From Rhodobiaceae bacterium UBA6963 (GTDB lineage: Bacteria; Pseudomonadota; Alphaproteobacteria; RS24), in NCBI GenBank assembly GCA_002450335.1, contig DJZB01000049.1:45262-92323 (forward strand): a stretch of 47,062 bases of DNA, written 5' to 3'. Positions 8,579 to 16,724 of this stretch are shown here, one piece after another. The notes under the pieces were generated by a model. The model was not told where the DNA came from. It made no database searches and saw nothing but the letters and a program-made list of their open reading frames with translations. Position 1 is the first letter of the stretch, and each line of letters begins with the position of its first letter. The translations under genes and the position numbers were made by a program.

Positions 8579-9465
8579 GTAGTTCTGATTTTCAGGCGCA
8601 AAGTCTGTGGGCTAAACTCAAATCCATTCTCAGTCCGCCAGACACAAATTTACGAGAAAGCCTTGAGGATGTTCTTGAAGACGAGGTCGGCAATGATGAA
8701 AGCCTGACCGGTGAAGAGCTTCATATGCTCAGAAACCTTCTGGGCTTTAAAGACGTTCGCGTTGAAGATGTGATGGTTCCGCGTGCGGATATCACTGCCG
8801 TTGATGAAAAGACCTCATTGGAGGATTTGGGCGGCTTGTTTACGCAGTCCGGCCATTCGCGACTGCCGGTTTACAAGCAGTCATTGGATCATCCGATCGG
8901 CATGGTGCACATTAAAGATCTTGTGGTTATGTTGGCGGGGAAAGCCCCAAAAGTGCCTTTAAAGGCGCTTATTCGTGACATTCTATTTGCCCCGCCTTCT
9001 ATGCCGGCACTGGATTTGTTACTTCGGATGCAGGCGTCGCGTTCACACATGGCCTTGGTGGTGGATGAATATGGCGGCACTGACGGGCTGGTGACAATTG
9101 AAGATTTAATTGAAGAAATTGTCGGTGAGATTGAAGATGAATATGACGATCAGGACGGCCCTCAAATAGTGACCCGAAGTGGCGACATTTTGGAGGCTCA
9201 GGCGCGTCTTCCTATAGAGCAACTCGAGGAGAAACTTGGCATTACTCTGGTTGATGAAGATGAGGATATTGATACGCTGGGCGGTCTTGTATTTACGCTG
9301 GCCGGGCGGGTTCCGCAGCGTGGTGAAATGATTATACATAAAAACGGGATTGAATTTGAAGTCAGAGATGCCGACCCGCGTCGCATCAAAACCCTGCGTA
9401 TTAGACAAAAAAAGGTTCAACTTAAATCTGAAGATGATGCTCAGCCTTCTCAGAAACTGGATTGA
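8575..9465 (+). CDS. corC: CorC/HlyC-type CBS-domain protein (YbeX)
   Basis: Cytoplasmic protein of 296 residues with two CBS domains (about residues 65-190; VMVPRADITAVDEKTSLEDL and a second copy ending VVDEYGGTDGLVTIEDLIEEIVGEIEDE) and a C-terminal transporter-associated CorC_HlyC domain. There are no membrane segments, so this is the short YbeX-like form rather than the membrane form. It has been linked to magnesium/cobalt efflux and, through its ybeZ-ybeY neighbours, to ribosome metabolism. The start overlaps the ybeY stop, and its 3' end overlaps lnt. Confidence 0.92.
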   Translation: MSSSDFQAQSLWAKLKSILSPPDTNLRESLEDVLEDEVGNDESLTGEELHMLRNLLGFKDVRVEDVMVPRADITAVDEKTSLEDLGGLFTQSGHSRLPVYKQSLDHPIGMVHIKDLVVMLAGKAPKVPLKALIRDILFAPPSMPALDLLLRMQASRSHMALVVDEYGGTDGLVTIEDLIEEIVGEIEDEYDDQDGPQIVTRSGDILEAQARLPIEQLEEKLGITLVDEDEDIDTLGGLVFTLAGRVPQRGEMIIHKNGIEFEVRDADPRRIKTLRIRQKKVQLKSEDDAQPSQKLD

Positions 9466-11065
9466 TAATCAGTCAACACGACTGGCTCTTTTATCGCCGA
9501 TAAAGGGCGGGCTTTTTGATTTTTTTCTCGGCGCGCTTGTGCCATTGGCTATGCCCCCTCTCGGTGCGTGGCCAATTTTGTTTTTCATCTTCCCGGCCTT
9601 ATTGATGAGATTGCAACGCATCCGGCGATGGCAGAACGTAGCACTGACGGCTTGGTTGTTTGGTTTTGGACAGTTCTTTATCGGTCTTTATTGGATTGGG
9701 TTTGCATTTTTGGTAGAGCCGGATCTTTTTTTATGGGCTCTCCCCCTCGCGATTACGCTTCTACCCGCCGGTCTTGCCGTGTTTCCTATGCTGGCGGCCT
9801 TGCTTTGGTTTCGTTTATTCGCTGGCAAGCCAAGGCTTGCCATTCAGGCGCTTGGGCTTGTTCTGTGTTTGGTGTTGGCATCCTGGTTACGATCCAACAT
9901 ATTGACCGGCCTGCCTTGGAATCTCTATGGCATGTCGGCGCTTAGCTGGTTGCCCCTCGCGCAATCAGCACGTTATTGGGGTGTGCATGGCTTGTCTTTA
10001 CTCATGCTTTGTTTTGCAATGCTTCCCCTTTTTATCCGGCACGAAAGAAAACTGGCAGCGCTGGTGTCTTTGGGTTTTTTGGTTGTCATTTGGGATGGTT
10101 ATAACCGGCTCCAAACTCATGAGCCGGAAAAAACCGACGCCTTGATGGTCAGAATTGTGCAGCCAGCCATTCCTCAAAAAGAAAAATGGATACCAGAAAA
10201 CAGGTTGGGGATTATTCGCACGCATCTTGAACTCACCGGTCAACCTTCCGAAGTGCAGATAGATTTGGTGGTCTGGCCCGAGACAGCTTTGCCAGCTTTG
10301 CTGTACAGGGATGTATGGCTACGAGAGCAAATCACCGATATTTTGCCCGACGGGGCATATTTGGTGACGGGTGGTCTGCGGCGTGAGTCTCTTGTTAAAG
10401 CAACAGACATTAGACCCGGCGAAGAGAGAGCTTTGCCGGCTGAGGAGGTTACGCCTGAAGCTGAAAGACCATGGCAAAGCTTTAACAGTGTTTTTGTGAT
10501 TTCCCCTAAGGGTGATGTTGAAGACTTTTATGATAAGCATCACCTTGTGCCTTTTGGGGAGTATCTTCCCCAACAACAGCTACTGGAATTTTTTGGGCTC
10601 CAGCAACTTACCAGATTGCGTGGTGGCTTTACTGCAGGTGAGGGGACAAGAACACTTTCGCTTGGCAGGTTGGGCAAGTCCTTTTCACCTCTAATCTGTT
10701 ATGAAGTGATTTTCCCCGGGCGTGTTGTTGGGGTTTTGCGACCGGATTTTTTAATCACAGTGACAAATGACGGCTGGTTTGGAAAATCTGCAGGCCCATG
10801 GCAACACCTTGAAATGGCCCGCATGCGTTCAATTGAAGAAGGGTTGCCAATTGTAAGGTCAGCAAATACAGGTGTTTCCGCCGTTTTTGATGCACTGGGC
10901 CGTCAGCACGCCTTGATGCCGCTAATGCAAAGAGGGGTTTTGGATGTTCCTCTGCCTCCGGCCACTGATGAAACGCCCTATGCGCGCTACGGGGATATGA
11001 TTTTCTTTCTTATGTATCTTGGTGTTGCAGGGCTGGTGTATAGAGGGCGCCGCACCGGAGTTTAA
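9434..11065 (+). CDS. lnt: Apolipoprotein N-acyltransferase
   Basis: Inner-membrane enzyme that adds the third acyl chain to lipoproteins. The 543-residue product has a run of hydrophobic helices over the first about 225 residues and a periplasmic carbon-nitrogen hydrolase domain. The catalytic triad is present: Glu283 in VVWPETALP, Lys368 in YDKHHLVPFGEYLP and Cys422 in PLICYEVIFPG. A final membrane segment follows near the C terminus. The start is ATG 9434 (or 9437), inside the end of corC; the frame is open further upstream, but the extra residues are not hydrophobic and only translate corC out of frame. The overlap with corC is 32 nt. Confidence 0.95.
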   Translation: MMLSLLRNWIDNQSTRLALLSPIKGGLFDFFLGALVPLAMPPLGAWPILFFIFPALLMRLQRIRRWQNVALTAWLFGFGQFFIGLYWIGFAFLVEPDLFLWALPLAITLLPAGLAVFPMLAALLWFRLFAGKPRLAIQALGLVLCLVLASWLRSNILTGLPWNLYGMSALSWLPLAQSARYWGVHGLSLLMLCFAMLPLFIRHERKLAALVSLGFLVVIWDGYNRLQTHEPEKTDALMVRIVQPAIPQKEKWIPENRLGIIRTHLELTGQPSEVQIDLVVWPETALPALLYRDVWLREQITDILPDGAYLVTGGLRRESLVKATDIRPGEERALPAEEVTPEAERPWQSFNSVFVISPKGDVEDFYDKHHLVPFGEYLPQQQLLEFFGLQQLTRLRGGFTAGEGTRTLSLGRLGKSFSPLICYEVIFPGRVVGVLRPDFLITVTNDGWFGKSAGPWQHLEMARMRSIEEGLPIVRSANTGVSAVFDALGRQHALMPLMQRGVLDVPLPPATDETPYARYGDMIFFLMYLGVAGLVYRGRRTGV

Positions 11066-11082
11066 AAAAATTAAATATCTAT

Positions 11083-11102
11083 AGTATTTAATATTAAATA
11101 CT
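11083..11102. promoter_or_regulatory. Perfect 20-bp palindrome before HTH regulator
   Basis: AGTATTTAATATTAAATACT is a perfect inverted repeat of 10 + 10 bases with no spacer, 39 bp before the GTG start of the HTH gene. It lies in an AT-rich tract in the lnt-HTH gap, where a promoter is expected. A symmetric site of this kind fits a dimeric XRE-family repressor acting on its own gene, but this is inference. Confidence 0.6.
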
Positions 11103-11141
11103 GATACCTAATATGAAATCATCATAAGCGGAGTTTTCCCG

Positions 11142-11534
11142 GTGGCTTCAAAAGATCCATCCAATATCGATAAGCATATTGGTTATAAGCTCAAGCTACG
11201 ACGCGTTGATGCTGGTATGAGCCAAGAGGCGCTTGGTGAAAGGGTTGGCCTTTCTTTTCAGCAAATTCAGAAATATGAAAAAGGCGCTAATCGCATTTCT
11301 GCATCTCGCCTTTTTGAACTCACACGTATACTTGAAGTTGATATCTCTTATTTCTTTGAAGGGTTTGAAACCTCCGGCCCCTATCTTAGAATGGAAGACA
11401 GCGCCCCAATCCCAAAATTTCTTGATTTTGTCAGCAGCAATGAAGGTATGAGTTTAAATCGTGCTTTTACGCGCATTAAAAGCCGCCGTACACGTCGCGC
11501 GCTCATTGATATGGCAAAATCTCTCGCGGGTTAA
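11142..11534 (+). CDS. XRE-family helix-turn-helix regulator (PraR-like)
   Basis: Cytoplasmic DNA-binding protein of 130 residues. An HTH_3 domain spans about residues 12-68 with the pattern LKLRRVDAGMSQEALGERVG, FQQIQKYEKGANRISASRL, and a short C-terminal part rich in basic residues (RIKSRRTRRALIDM). A gene of this family sits between lnt and metK in Rhizobiales, where it is known as praR and affects biofilm, symbiosis and quorum-sensing-related genes; the function here is unknown. The start is GTG 11142 with a GCGGAG site ending 7 nt upstream. The 20-bp palindrome at 11083-11102 is a candidate operator. Confidence 0.88.
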   Translation: MASKDPSNIDKHIGYKLKLRRVDAGMSQEALGERVGLSFQQIQKYEKGANRISASRLFELTRILEVDISYFFEGFETSGPYLRMEDSAPIPKFLDFVSSNEGMSLNRAFTRIKSRRTRRALIDMAKSLAG

Positions 11535-11572
11535 TCTCTTTCGGCGCAAATTCTGTCTCAATACATATAAAA

Positions 11573-11647
11573 CATATAAGGAAAGCTTTATATGGCTTGT
11601 CTAATAAGCCGTGCCCTGCTAAAGAATTGGCAATTAGTGGAGATATT
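11573..11647 (+). promoter_or_regulatory. Structured metK leader with candidate pseudoknot
   Basis: The 113-nt gap before metK holds a 7-bp stem CATATAA/TTATATG (11573-11579 with 11588-11594), then a 5-bp stem GGCTT/AAGCC (11594-11598 with 11606-11610) with loop GTCTAAT. CTAAT of this loop (11601-11605) is complementary to ATTAG at 11633-11637, next to the GGAG ribosome binding site (11639-11642). This would form an H-type pseudoknot with a 2-nt first loop and a 22-nt last loop that could close the site. The two stems share base 11594, so they may stack or compete. I could not match it by eye to a known SAM riboswitch class. Confidence 0.4.
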
Positions 11648-12817
11648 ATGGCAAGACAAGATTATATTTTTACAAGTGAATCCGTTTCTGAGGGTCATCC
11701 GGACAAAGTGTGTGACCTGATTTCTGATAGCGTTCTGGATGCGTTTGTCGCCAAAGAGCCCGAGGCTCGTGTTGCTGTTGAAACATTAACAACAACAAAC
11801 AAAATTGTTTTGGCCGGCGAAGTGCGCCCGACAGGTCTTATCAGTGCCGAAGAAATGGCCAATATCGCCCGTGAGCGTGTGCGTGATATCGGCTATGAGC
11901 AAGACGGTTTTCATTGGCAGCATGCCGATGTGGATGTTTACGTTCATGCTCAGTCTGCACATATCTCGCAAGGCGTAGATGGTGATGGTGGCAATAAGGA
12001 TGAAGGTGCGGGCGATCAGGGAATTATGTTCGGCTATGCTTGTCGTGAAACTGACACTTTAATGCCTGCGCCAATCGCATTCTCTCATCAAATTTTATCT
12101 GACATGGCTCAGGCAAGAAAATCCGGCGCCGTTCATGGTTTTGGGCCAGACTCAAAAAGCCAAGTTTCTCTCAAATATGAAAATGGCAAGCCAGTCGCAG
12201 CGACGTCAGTTGTTGTGTCGACCCAGCATGATGAAGGGCTGTCTCAGAGTGATGTGCGCGAGTTAGTTCGCCCATTCGTCGAGGCTGTTTTACCATCCGG
12301 TTGGATGTGCCCTGAAGATGAATTCTACGTTAATCCGACAGGCACTTTTGTTATTGGTGGGCCTGACGGGGATGCCGGTCTTACCGGTCGTAAAATAATC
12401 GTCGATACCTATGGTGGCGCAGCCCCGCATGGCGGTGGAGCGTTTTCCGGTAAAGACCCCACTAAGGTTGACCGCTCAGCTGCCTATGCGGCTCGTTATC
12501 TTGCTAAAAATGTTGTTGCCGCAGACCTTGCTGACAAATGTACTATTCAGCTTTCTTATGCGATTGGTGTTTCCACGCCAATTTCTGTTTATGTTGACCT
12601 ACATGAAACCGGAAAAGTGGATGCTTCTAAATTGGAAGGCGCCCTCGGCGAAGTTATGGATCTCAGCCCAAGAGGGATTAGAACTCACCTTGGCTTGAAT
12701 AAGCCGATATTTGCGCGCACTGCGGCCTATGGTCATTTTGGACGCCAACCTGAGGCCGATGGCGGGTTTTCATGGGAAAAAACCGATCTGGTCGAGGCTA
12801 TCAAGTCAGCGCTTTAA
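11648..12817 (+). CDS. metK: S-adenosylmethionine synthetase
   Basis: Makes S-adenosylmethionine from methionine and ATP in the cytoplasm. The 389-residue protein has the N-terminal SESVSEGHPDKVCD with the catalytic His17, the GAGDQGIMFGYA hexapeptide-like motif, and the P-loop-like GGGAFSGKDPTKVDRS near residue 265. The frame is open upstream to 11597, but ATG 11648, preceded by GTGGAG, gives the family's normal N terminus. The upstream gap has candidate RNA structure. It supplies the methyl donor used by TrmB, encoded 19 nt downstream, as well as by MiaB and UbiE. Confidence 0.97.
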   Translation: MARQDYIFTSESVSEGHPDKVCDLISDSVLDAFVAKEPEARVAVETLTTTNKIVLAGEVRPTGLISAEEMANIARERVRDIGYEQDGFHWQHADVDVYVHAQSAHISQGVDGDGGNKDEGAGDQGIMFGYACRETDTLMPAPIAFSHQILSDMAQARKSGAVHGFGPDSKSQVSLKYENGKPVAATSVVVSTQHDEGLSQSDVRELVRPFVEAVLPSGWMCPEDEFYVNPTGTFVIGGPDGDAGLTGRKIIVDTYGGAAPHGGGAFSGKDPTKVDRSAAYAARYLAKNVVAADLADKCTIQLSYAIGVSTPISVYVDLHETGKVDASKLEGALGEVMDLSPRGIRTHLGLNKPIFARTAAYGHFGRQPEADGGFSWEKTDLVEAIKSAL

Positions 12818-12836
12818 ATCCTGCACTTATATCCCC

Positions 12837-13583
12837 GTGAGTAAAAAGCCAAAAACCAGCCAAGAAACCAGTGAAAGTGACCTTGTCAGGCGCGTTTTTT
12901 ACGGGCGTCGGCAAGGGCATAAGTTGCATCCAAAGCAAGCACGTCTGGTTGAGGATTTTCTTCCTGAGATTAGAATAACTGACCTTGCTGCAGACCCAAT
13001 GCTGGCTTTTGCGCCCAGCAATTTTGTGCCAGAGCAGCTTGTTATGGAAATTGGCTTTGGTGGCGGCGAGCATTTGGCGGCTCAAGCAGAGACCAAGCCG
13101 CAAATTGGTTTTATTGGGTGCGAGCCATTTCTCAATGGTGTTGCCAAGCTTCTGAACCGCATCCAACAACAGGATCTACAAAATATTCGTATCCATGATG
13201 AGGATGCTCGCGTCCTTATTGAATTAATGCCTGATAGCTGTCTTGCGGCAATATATTTGCTTTATCCTGATCCTTGGCCGAAAAAAAAGCATCATAAAAG
13301 GCGTTTCGTGAATTCAGAAAATCTGTATCACATTCATAGACTATTGCAGCCGGGCGGGATGTTTTATTTTGCCAGTGATATTCCTGATTATGTTTCATGG
13401 GCTTTGATACACCTGCGCAACCATGGCGGCTTTGACTGGCAAGCACAGGAGGCCGCAGACTGGCAACACCCTTTTGAAGGTTGGGTTCGCACACGTTATG
13501 AAGAAAAGGCCTTAGCTGCAGGGCGGACGCCGACTTATTTAAGGTTTCAGCAGCGAGCAAATATCCGTCCCGGGTTCCTTTAG
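12837..13583 (+). CDS. trmB: tRNA (guanine-N7-)-methyltransferase
   Basis: SAM-dependent enzyme that forms m7G46 in tRNA. The product of 248 residues has the SAM-binding motif VMEIGFGGGEHLAAQA and the TrmB signature LYPDPWPKKKHHKRRFV, then a C-terminal ARTPTYLRFQQRA-type segment (here GRTPTYLRFQQRAN). The start is GTG 12837, which begins MSKKPKT, about 19 nt after the metK stop; there is no clear ribosome binding site, so coupling to metK translation is likely. The upstream extension of this frame runs inside metK and is not real. Confidence 0.94.
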   Translation: MSKKPKTSQETSESDLVRRVFYGRRQGHKLHPKQARLVEDFLPEIRITDLAADPMLAFAPSNFVPEQLVMEIGFGGGEHLAAQAETKPQIGFIGCEPFLNGVAKLLNRIQQQDLQNIRIHDEDARVLIELMPDSCLAAIYLLYPDPWPKKKHHKRRFVNSENLYHIHRLLQPGGMFYFASDIPDYVSWALIHLRNHGGFDWQAQEAADWQHPFEGWVRTRYEEKALAAGRTPTYLRFQQRANIRPGFL

Positions 13584-13623
13584 ACTTTCAAAATCAGACG
13601 TTTAAATAAGAGATTAAAAATTC

Positions 13624-13651
13624 TTGCTTTTTCAGCCTCACTTTGTATATT
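13624..13651 (+). promoter_or_regulatory. Candidate promoter for rimP-nusA-infB operon
   Basis: TTGCTT (13624-13629) and TATATT (13646-13651) are separated by 16 bp in the 152-nt gap between trmB and rimP. Transcription would start near 13658, about 20 nt before the terminator-like hairpin. The -35 box is imperfect. Confidence 0.45.
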
Positions 13652-13677
13652 CCTTCCAAACAGACTGCTTTATTCGA

Positions 13678-13708
13678 AGTGGACGGCGGAAACGCCCCCG
13701 CTTTTTTT
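13678..13708 (+). terminator. Terminator-like hairpin in the rimP leader (attenuator)
   Basis: The outer arms AGTGG (13678-13682) and CCGCT (13698-13702) and inner arms GGCG (13685-13688) and CGCC (13693-13696) form a GC-rich stem closed by a GAAA tetraloop, followed at once by seven T (13702-13708). It lies upstream of rimP and not after a gene end, so transcripts starting at the local promoter must read through it. NusA, encoded in this operon, is a termination/antitermination factor, so feedback control is a natural hypothesis; terminator-like hairpins at this position are known in other proteobacteria. Confidence 0.7.
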
Positions 13709-13735
13709 ATTGGTTTTTTTCGGCAGCAGTATTGG

Positions 13736-14353
13736 ATGATGACAGATACAGCACCAGCACATAATGAAGCGCACCAAGATAGCCCTCTTGCTTTGCAAGA
13801 CGCATTGGAAACTGCCGCGCATTTGATGGCGCCGGGACCTGCCGCGCCGCTTTTGTCTCTGGTCGCACCCGTTGTTCAAGATGCCGGTTTGGAATTATTG
13901 CGTATCCGTATGACCGGTCAGGATGGCGAACAAGTTCTTCAGATTATGGCTGACAGAGATGAGGGCATGATTACAGTTGAGGATTGCGAACGCATTAGTC
14001 GGGCAGTATCGGCAGTTTTGGATGTTGAGGACCCCCTAAAAGGGCAATACATTTTGGAAGTTTCGTCCCCCGGCATGGCGCGCCCACTTTGCCGCCCGAA
14101 AGATTTTATTCGGTGGGCAGGGTTTGAGGCCAAACTGGAATTGTCCCGCGCCTTTGACGGCCGCAAGCGCTTTCGCGGGGTGCTGACCGGATTTGAGGAT
14201 GGTGAGGTTTTGATGAATGTGCCGTTGGATGGGCATGATGAGACCCCAATGCTTGGTTTTAAATTTGAGGATATTTCAGAAGCCCGATTGGTGGCAAATG
14301 ATGAGATGATTGCTGATGCTTTGAAGCGTCAAAAAGGGAAAAATGGAGACTAA
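13736..14353 (+). CDS. rimP: Ribosome maturation factor RimP
   Basis: Cytoplasmic factor for 30S subunit assembly, 205 residues. The N-terminal domain holds LLSLVAPVVQDAGLELLRIRM and the DCERISRAVSAVLDVEDPLKGQYILEVSSPGMARPL region with the family signature SSPG; an SH3-like C-terminal domain follows. The start is ATG 13736 or the adjacent 13739; the frame is open upstream but crosses the terminator-like hairpin at 13678-13708, which argues against an earlier start. No strong ribosome binding site is visible. The gene ends 1 nt before nusA, its usual partner. Confidence 0.93.
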   Translation: MMTDTAPAHNEAHQDSPLALQDALETAAHLMAPGPAAPLLSLVAPVVQDAGLELLRIRMTGQDGEQVLQIMADRDEGMITVEDCERISRAVSAVLDVEDPLKGQYILEVSSPGMARPLCRPKDFIRWAGFEAKLELSRAFDGRKRFRGVLTGFEDGEVLMNVPLDGHDETPMLGFKFEDISEARLVANDEMIADALKRQKGKNGD

Positions 14354-14354
14354 A

Positions 14355-16055
14355 ATGGCAACTGGTGTAAGTGCAAATAAACTTGAACTCCTCCGCATCG
14401 CAGAATCTATGGCGCGAGAAAAAGGTATTGAGCCCGAGTTGGTATTCGGCGCTATGGCGGATGCGATTCAGAAAGCCGCCAAGGCAAGATATGGCGCCGA
14501 GAATGATATTCGCGCTGAAATTGACACCAAAACCGGTGATACTATCCTCAAGCGGTTTATGGAAGTGGTCGAAGATGTTGAAAACGACAACACCCAGCTC
14601 ACCTTAGATGAAGCCAAAAAAATTAAGTCGGATGCGGAAATTGGTGAGTTTTTAAGCGAGGAATTGCCACCTGTAGAATTCGGCAGAATTGCAACACAAA
14701 CGGCAAAACAGGTCATTGTCCAGCGTGTGCGTGATGCTGAACGTGAGCGTCAATATGAAGAATATAAAGACAGAGTTGGCGAGGTCGCTTCCGGTATCGT
14801 GAAGCGCGTTGAATATGGCAATGTCGTTGTTGATTTGGGGCGGGCGGAAGCCATGCTCAGGCGTGATAATCTCATCCCGCGCGAAGTATTTAATCCAAAT
14901 GATCGTATTCGTGCCTACATTCAGGATGTTAAGCGTGAGCAACGCGGCCCGCAAATCATTCTGTCACGGACGGATCCGGCTTTTATGGCAAAGCTTTTTG
15001 CTCAAGAAGTGCCGGAGGTTTATGACGGCGTGATTGAAATTAGAGCCGTTGCCCGTGACCCTGGTAGTCGTGCAAAAATTGCCGTGATTTCAAATGATAG
15101 CTCCATTGACCCTGTCGGCGCTTGTGTCGGTATGCGCGGTAGCCGTGTTCAGGCTGTAGTTAATGAGCTGCAAGGCGAGAAAGTCGATATTGTTCCTTGG
15201 TCTGAAGATGCTGCCGCTTTCATTGTGAACGGTCTTGGCCCTGCCGAAGTTGCGAAGGTTGTGCTTGATGAAGACACGCAACGGATTGAAGTTGTAGTGC
15301 CCGATGATCAGCTTTCTCTGGCAATTGGCCGTCGTGGACAGAATGTTCGCTTGGCTTCCCAGCTTTCCGGTTGGGATATTGATATTCTGACAGAAGCTGA
15401 AGAGTCGGAGCGTCGTCAGGCTGAATTTGCTGAACGGACACAAATCTTCATGGCCTCTCTGGATGTGGATGAAATGATTGCTCAACTTCTGACATCTGAG
15501 GGCTTTGCCACGATTGAAGAAGTTGCCTATGTGCCGTTGGATGAAATAACAGTCATTGAAGGTTTTGATGATGAAACGGCAGAAGAGCTGCAAAGACGAG
15601 CAACAGAGCATCTCGACAGACAAAACCAAGCCCTTGATGAAGAGCGTAAAGCTCTTGGTGTCGCCGATGAATTGATGACTGTCGAAGGCCTTACACCTGC
15701 CATGTTGGTTGCATTGGGCAAGAATGATGTCTTCACCCTTGAAGATTTTGCCGGCTGTGTTCCTGATGATTTAACTGGATGGTATGAGTCTGTTGACAGG
15801 CAACGTGTCCGTCAGCCCGGTATATTTGATGATTTTGATGTATCTGCAGATGAAGCGCAAACAATGATTATGAATACGCGCGTGATGGTGGGCTGGATTA
15901 CAGAAGAGGATTTATTGACTCCTGAAGATGAGGGAGACGCAGAGGGTTCTGAAGGCTCTGAGGGGGAGACCTCTGAAAAGACATCTGAGGCACCTGCTGA
16001 GGATGATGTTTTTGCCGCATCATCTGAACCAACCACTGACACCCCGACAGAATAA
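14355..16055 (+). CDS. nusA: Transcription termination/antitermination factor NusA
   Basis: RNA polymerase-binding factor of 566 residues. It has the NusA N-terminal domain (ANKLELLRIAESMAREKGIEPE), an S1 domain (about 130-200), two KH domains (VGACVGMRGSRVQAVVNEL; LAIGRRGQNVRLASQL), and C-terminal helix-hairpin-helix repeats. It ends in an acidic, low-complexity tail rich in Glu, Ser and Thr, common in alphaproteobacteria. ATG 14355 is preferred to the in-frame ATG 14343 because GGAGA at 14345-14349 then serves as ribosome binding site. It follows rimP by 1 nt. Confidence 0.96.
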   Translation: MATGVSANKLELLRIAESMAREKGIEPELVFGAMADAIQKAAKARYGAENDIRAEIDTKTGDTILKRFMEVVEDVENDNTQLTLDEAKKIKSDAEIGEFLSEELPPVEFGRIATQTAKQVIVQRVRDAERERQYEEYKDRVGEVASGIVKRVEYGNVVVDLGRAEAMLRRDNLIPREVFNPNDRIRAYIQDVKREQRGPQIILSRTDPAFMAKLFAQEVPEVYDGVIEIRAVARDPGSRAKIAVISNDSSIDPVGACVGMRGSRVQAVVNELQGEKVDIVPWSEDAAAFIVNGLGPAEVAKVVLDEDTQRIEVVVPDDQLSLAIGRRGQNVRLASQLSGWDIDILTEAEESERRQAEFAERTQIFMASLDVDEMIAQLLTSEGFATIEEVAYVPLDEITVIEGFDDETAEELQRRATEHLDRQNQALDEERKALGVADELMTVEGLTPAMLVALGKNDVFTLEDFAGCVPDDLTGWYESVDRQRVRQPGIFDDFDVSADEAQTMIMNTRVMVGWITEEDLLTPEDEGDAEGSEGSEGETSEKTSEAPAEDDVFAASSEPTTDTPTE

Positions 16056-16073
16056 TGAGAGCGCGCATCATCC

Positions 16074-16670
16074 ATGACAGAAAATTTGCAATGTGCGCTT
16101 ACCGGAGAACTGCTACCGCGTGAAAAAACAATCAGGTTCGTCATCGGGCCTGATAACACGGTTATTGCTGATTTATCCGAAGAGTTGCCGGGCGAAGGCA
16201 TTAGACTTCTGGGCTATCGCGGCACGCTGGAGGCTTCGATCCGCGATGGCTCTTTTATGGGGCTTTTTGCCAAAGACCGGTTAGATGATGACCCGGTTAT
16301 TTCCGCTTCTTTTTTAGATAAAATTGAGTCCCAACTTATGGATAAGGTCCTTGGGCTGATAGGCTTGGCCCGCCGCGCCGGATCTGTTCTCAATGGTTTT
16401 GCTAAAGTTGAGGGCAGCCTGAAATCAGGTAAATGTGAGCTGCTGCTAACGGCCAGTGACGGCGCAGAAGACGGGCGAATGAAAATGACCCGCCTTGCCG
16501 AGGCAGTTCAATGCCAACAAGTGACGATTCTGCCTTCTGCCAGATTAAGTATGGCTTTAGGCCAGACAAATGTTATACATGCTGGAATTATCGGTTCAGG
16601 ATGGGCCGATCGCCTGAATGCATCGATTGACAGATTGTCACTTTATGTTAACGGACACGAGGCAGCATAA
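16074..16670 (+). CDS. ylxR: YlxR-like RNA-binding protein fused to an L7Ae-like domain
   Basis: A 198-residue protein between nusA and infB. Residues about 5-70 match the YlxR (DUF448) fold, with CALTGELLPREKTIRFVIGPD and the loop GEGIRLLGYR, where the family consensus is nearer GRGAYL. From about residue 95 an L7Ae/L30e-like RNA-binding domain follows (LIGLARRAGSVLNGFAKVEGSLKSGKCELLL). The two-domain form is usual in alphaproteobacteria, whereas in Firmicutes they are separate genes. A role in ribosome or RNase P function is suggested for YlxR; it is not proven here. Confidence 0.88.
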   Translation: MTENLQCALTGELLPREKTIRFVIGPDNTVIADLSEELPGEGIRLLGYRGTLEASIRDGSFMGLFAKDRLDDDPVISASFLDKIESQLMDKVLGLIGLARRAGSVLNGFAKVEGSLKSGKCELLLTASDGAEDGRMKMTRLAEAVQCQQVTILPSARLSMALGQTNVIHAGIIGSGWADRLNASIDRLSLYVNGHEAA

Positions 16671-16724
16671 CGCCTCAACATATGACAACAGGTTAGTGCT
16701 ATTAGGTTGGAAGTGATAACGGAT

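Noticed and set aside
11563..11579. Direct repeat ACATATAA before metK as a binding site
   Set aside because: Two short AT-rich units can arise by chance; the second is better explained as an arm of the leader stem.
15090..15629. 179-codon minus-strand frame in nusA
   Set aside because: Antisense to conserved KH domains of nusA; composition is that of a shadow frame.
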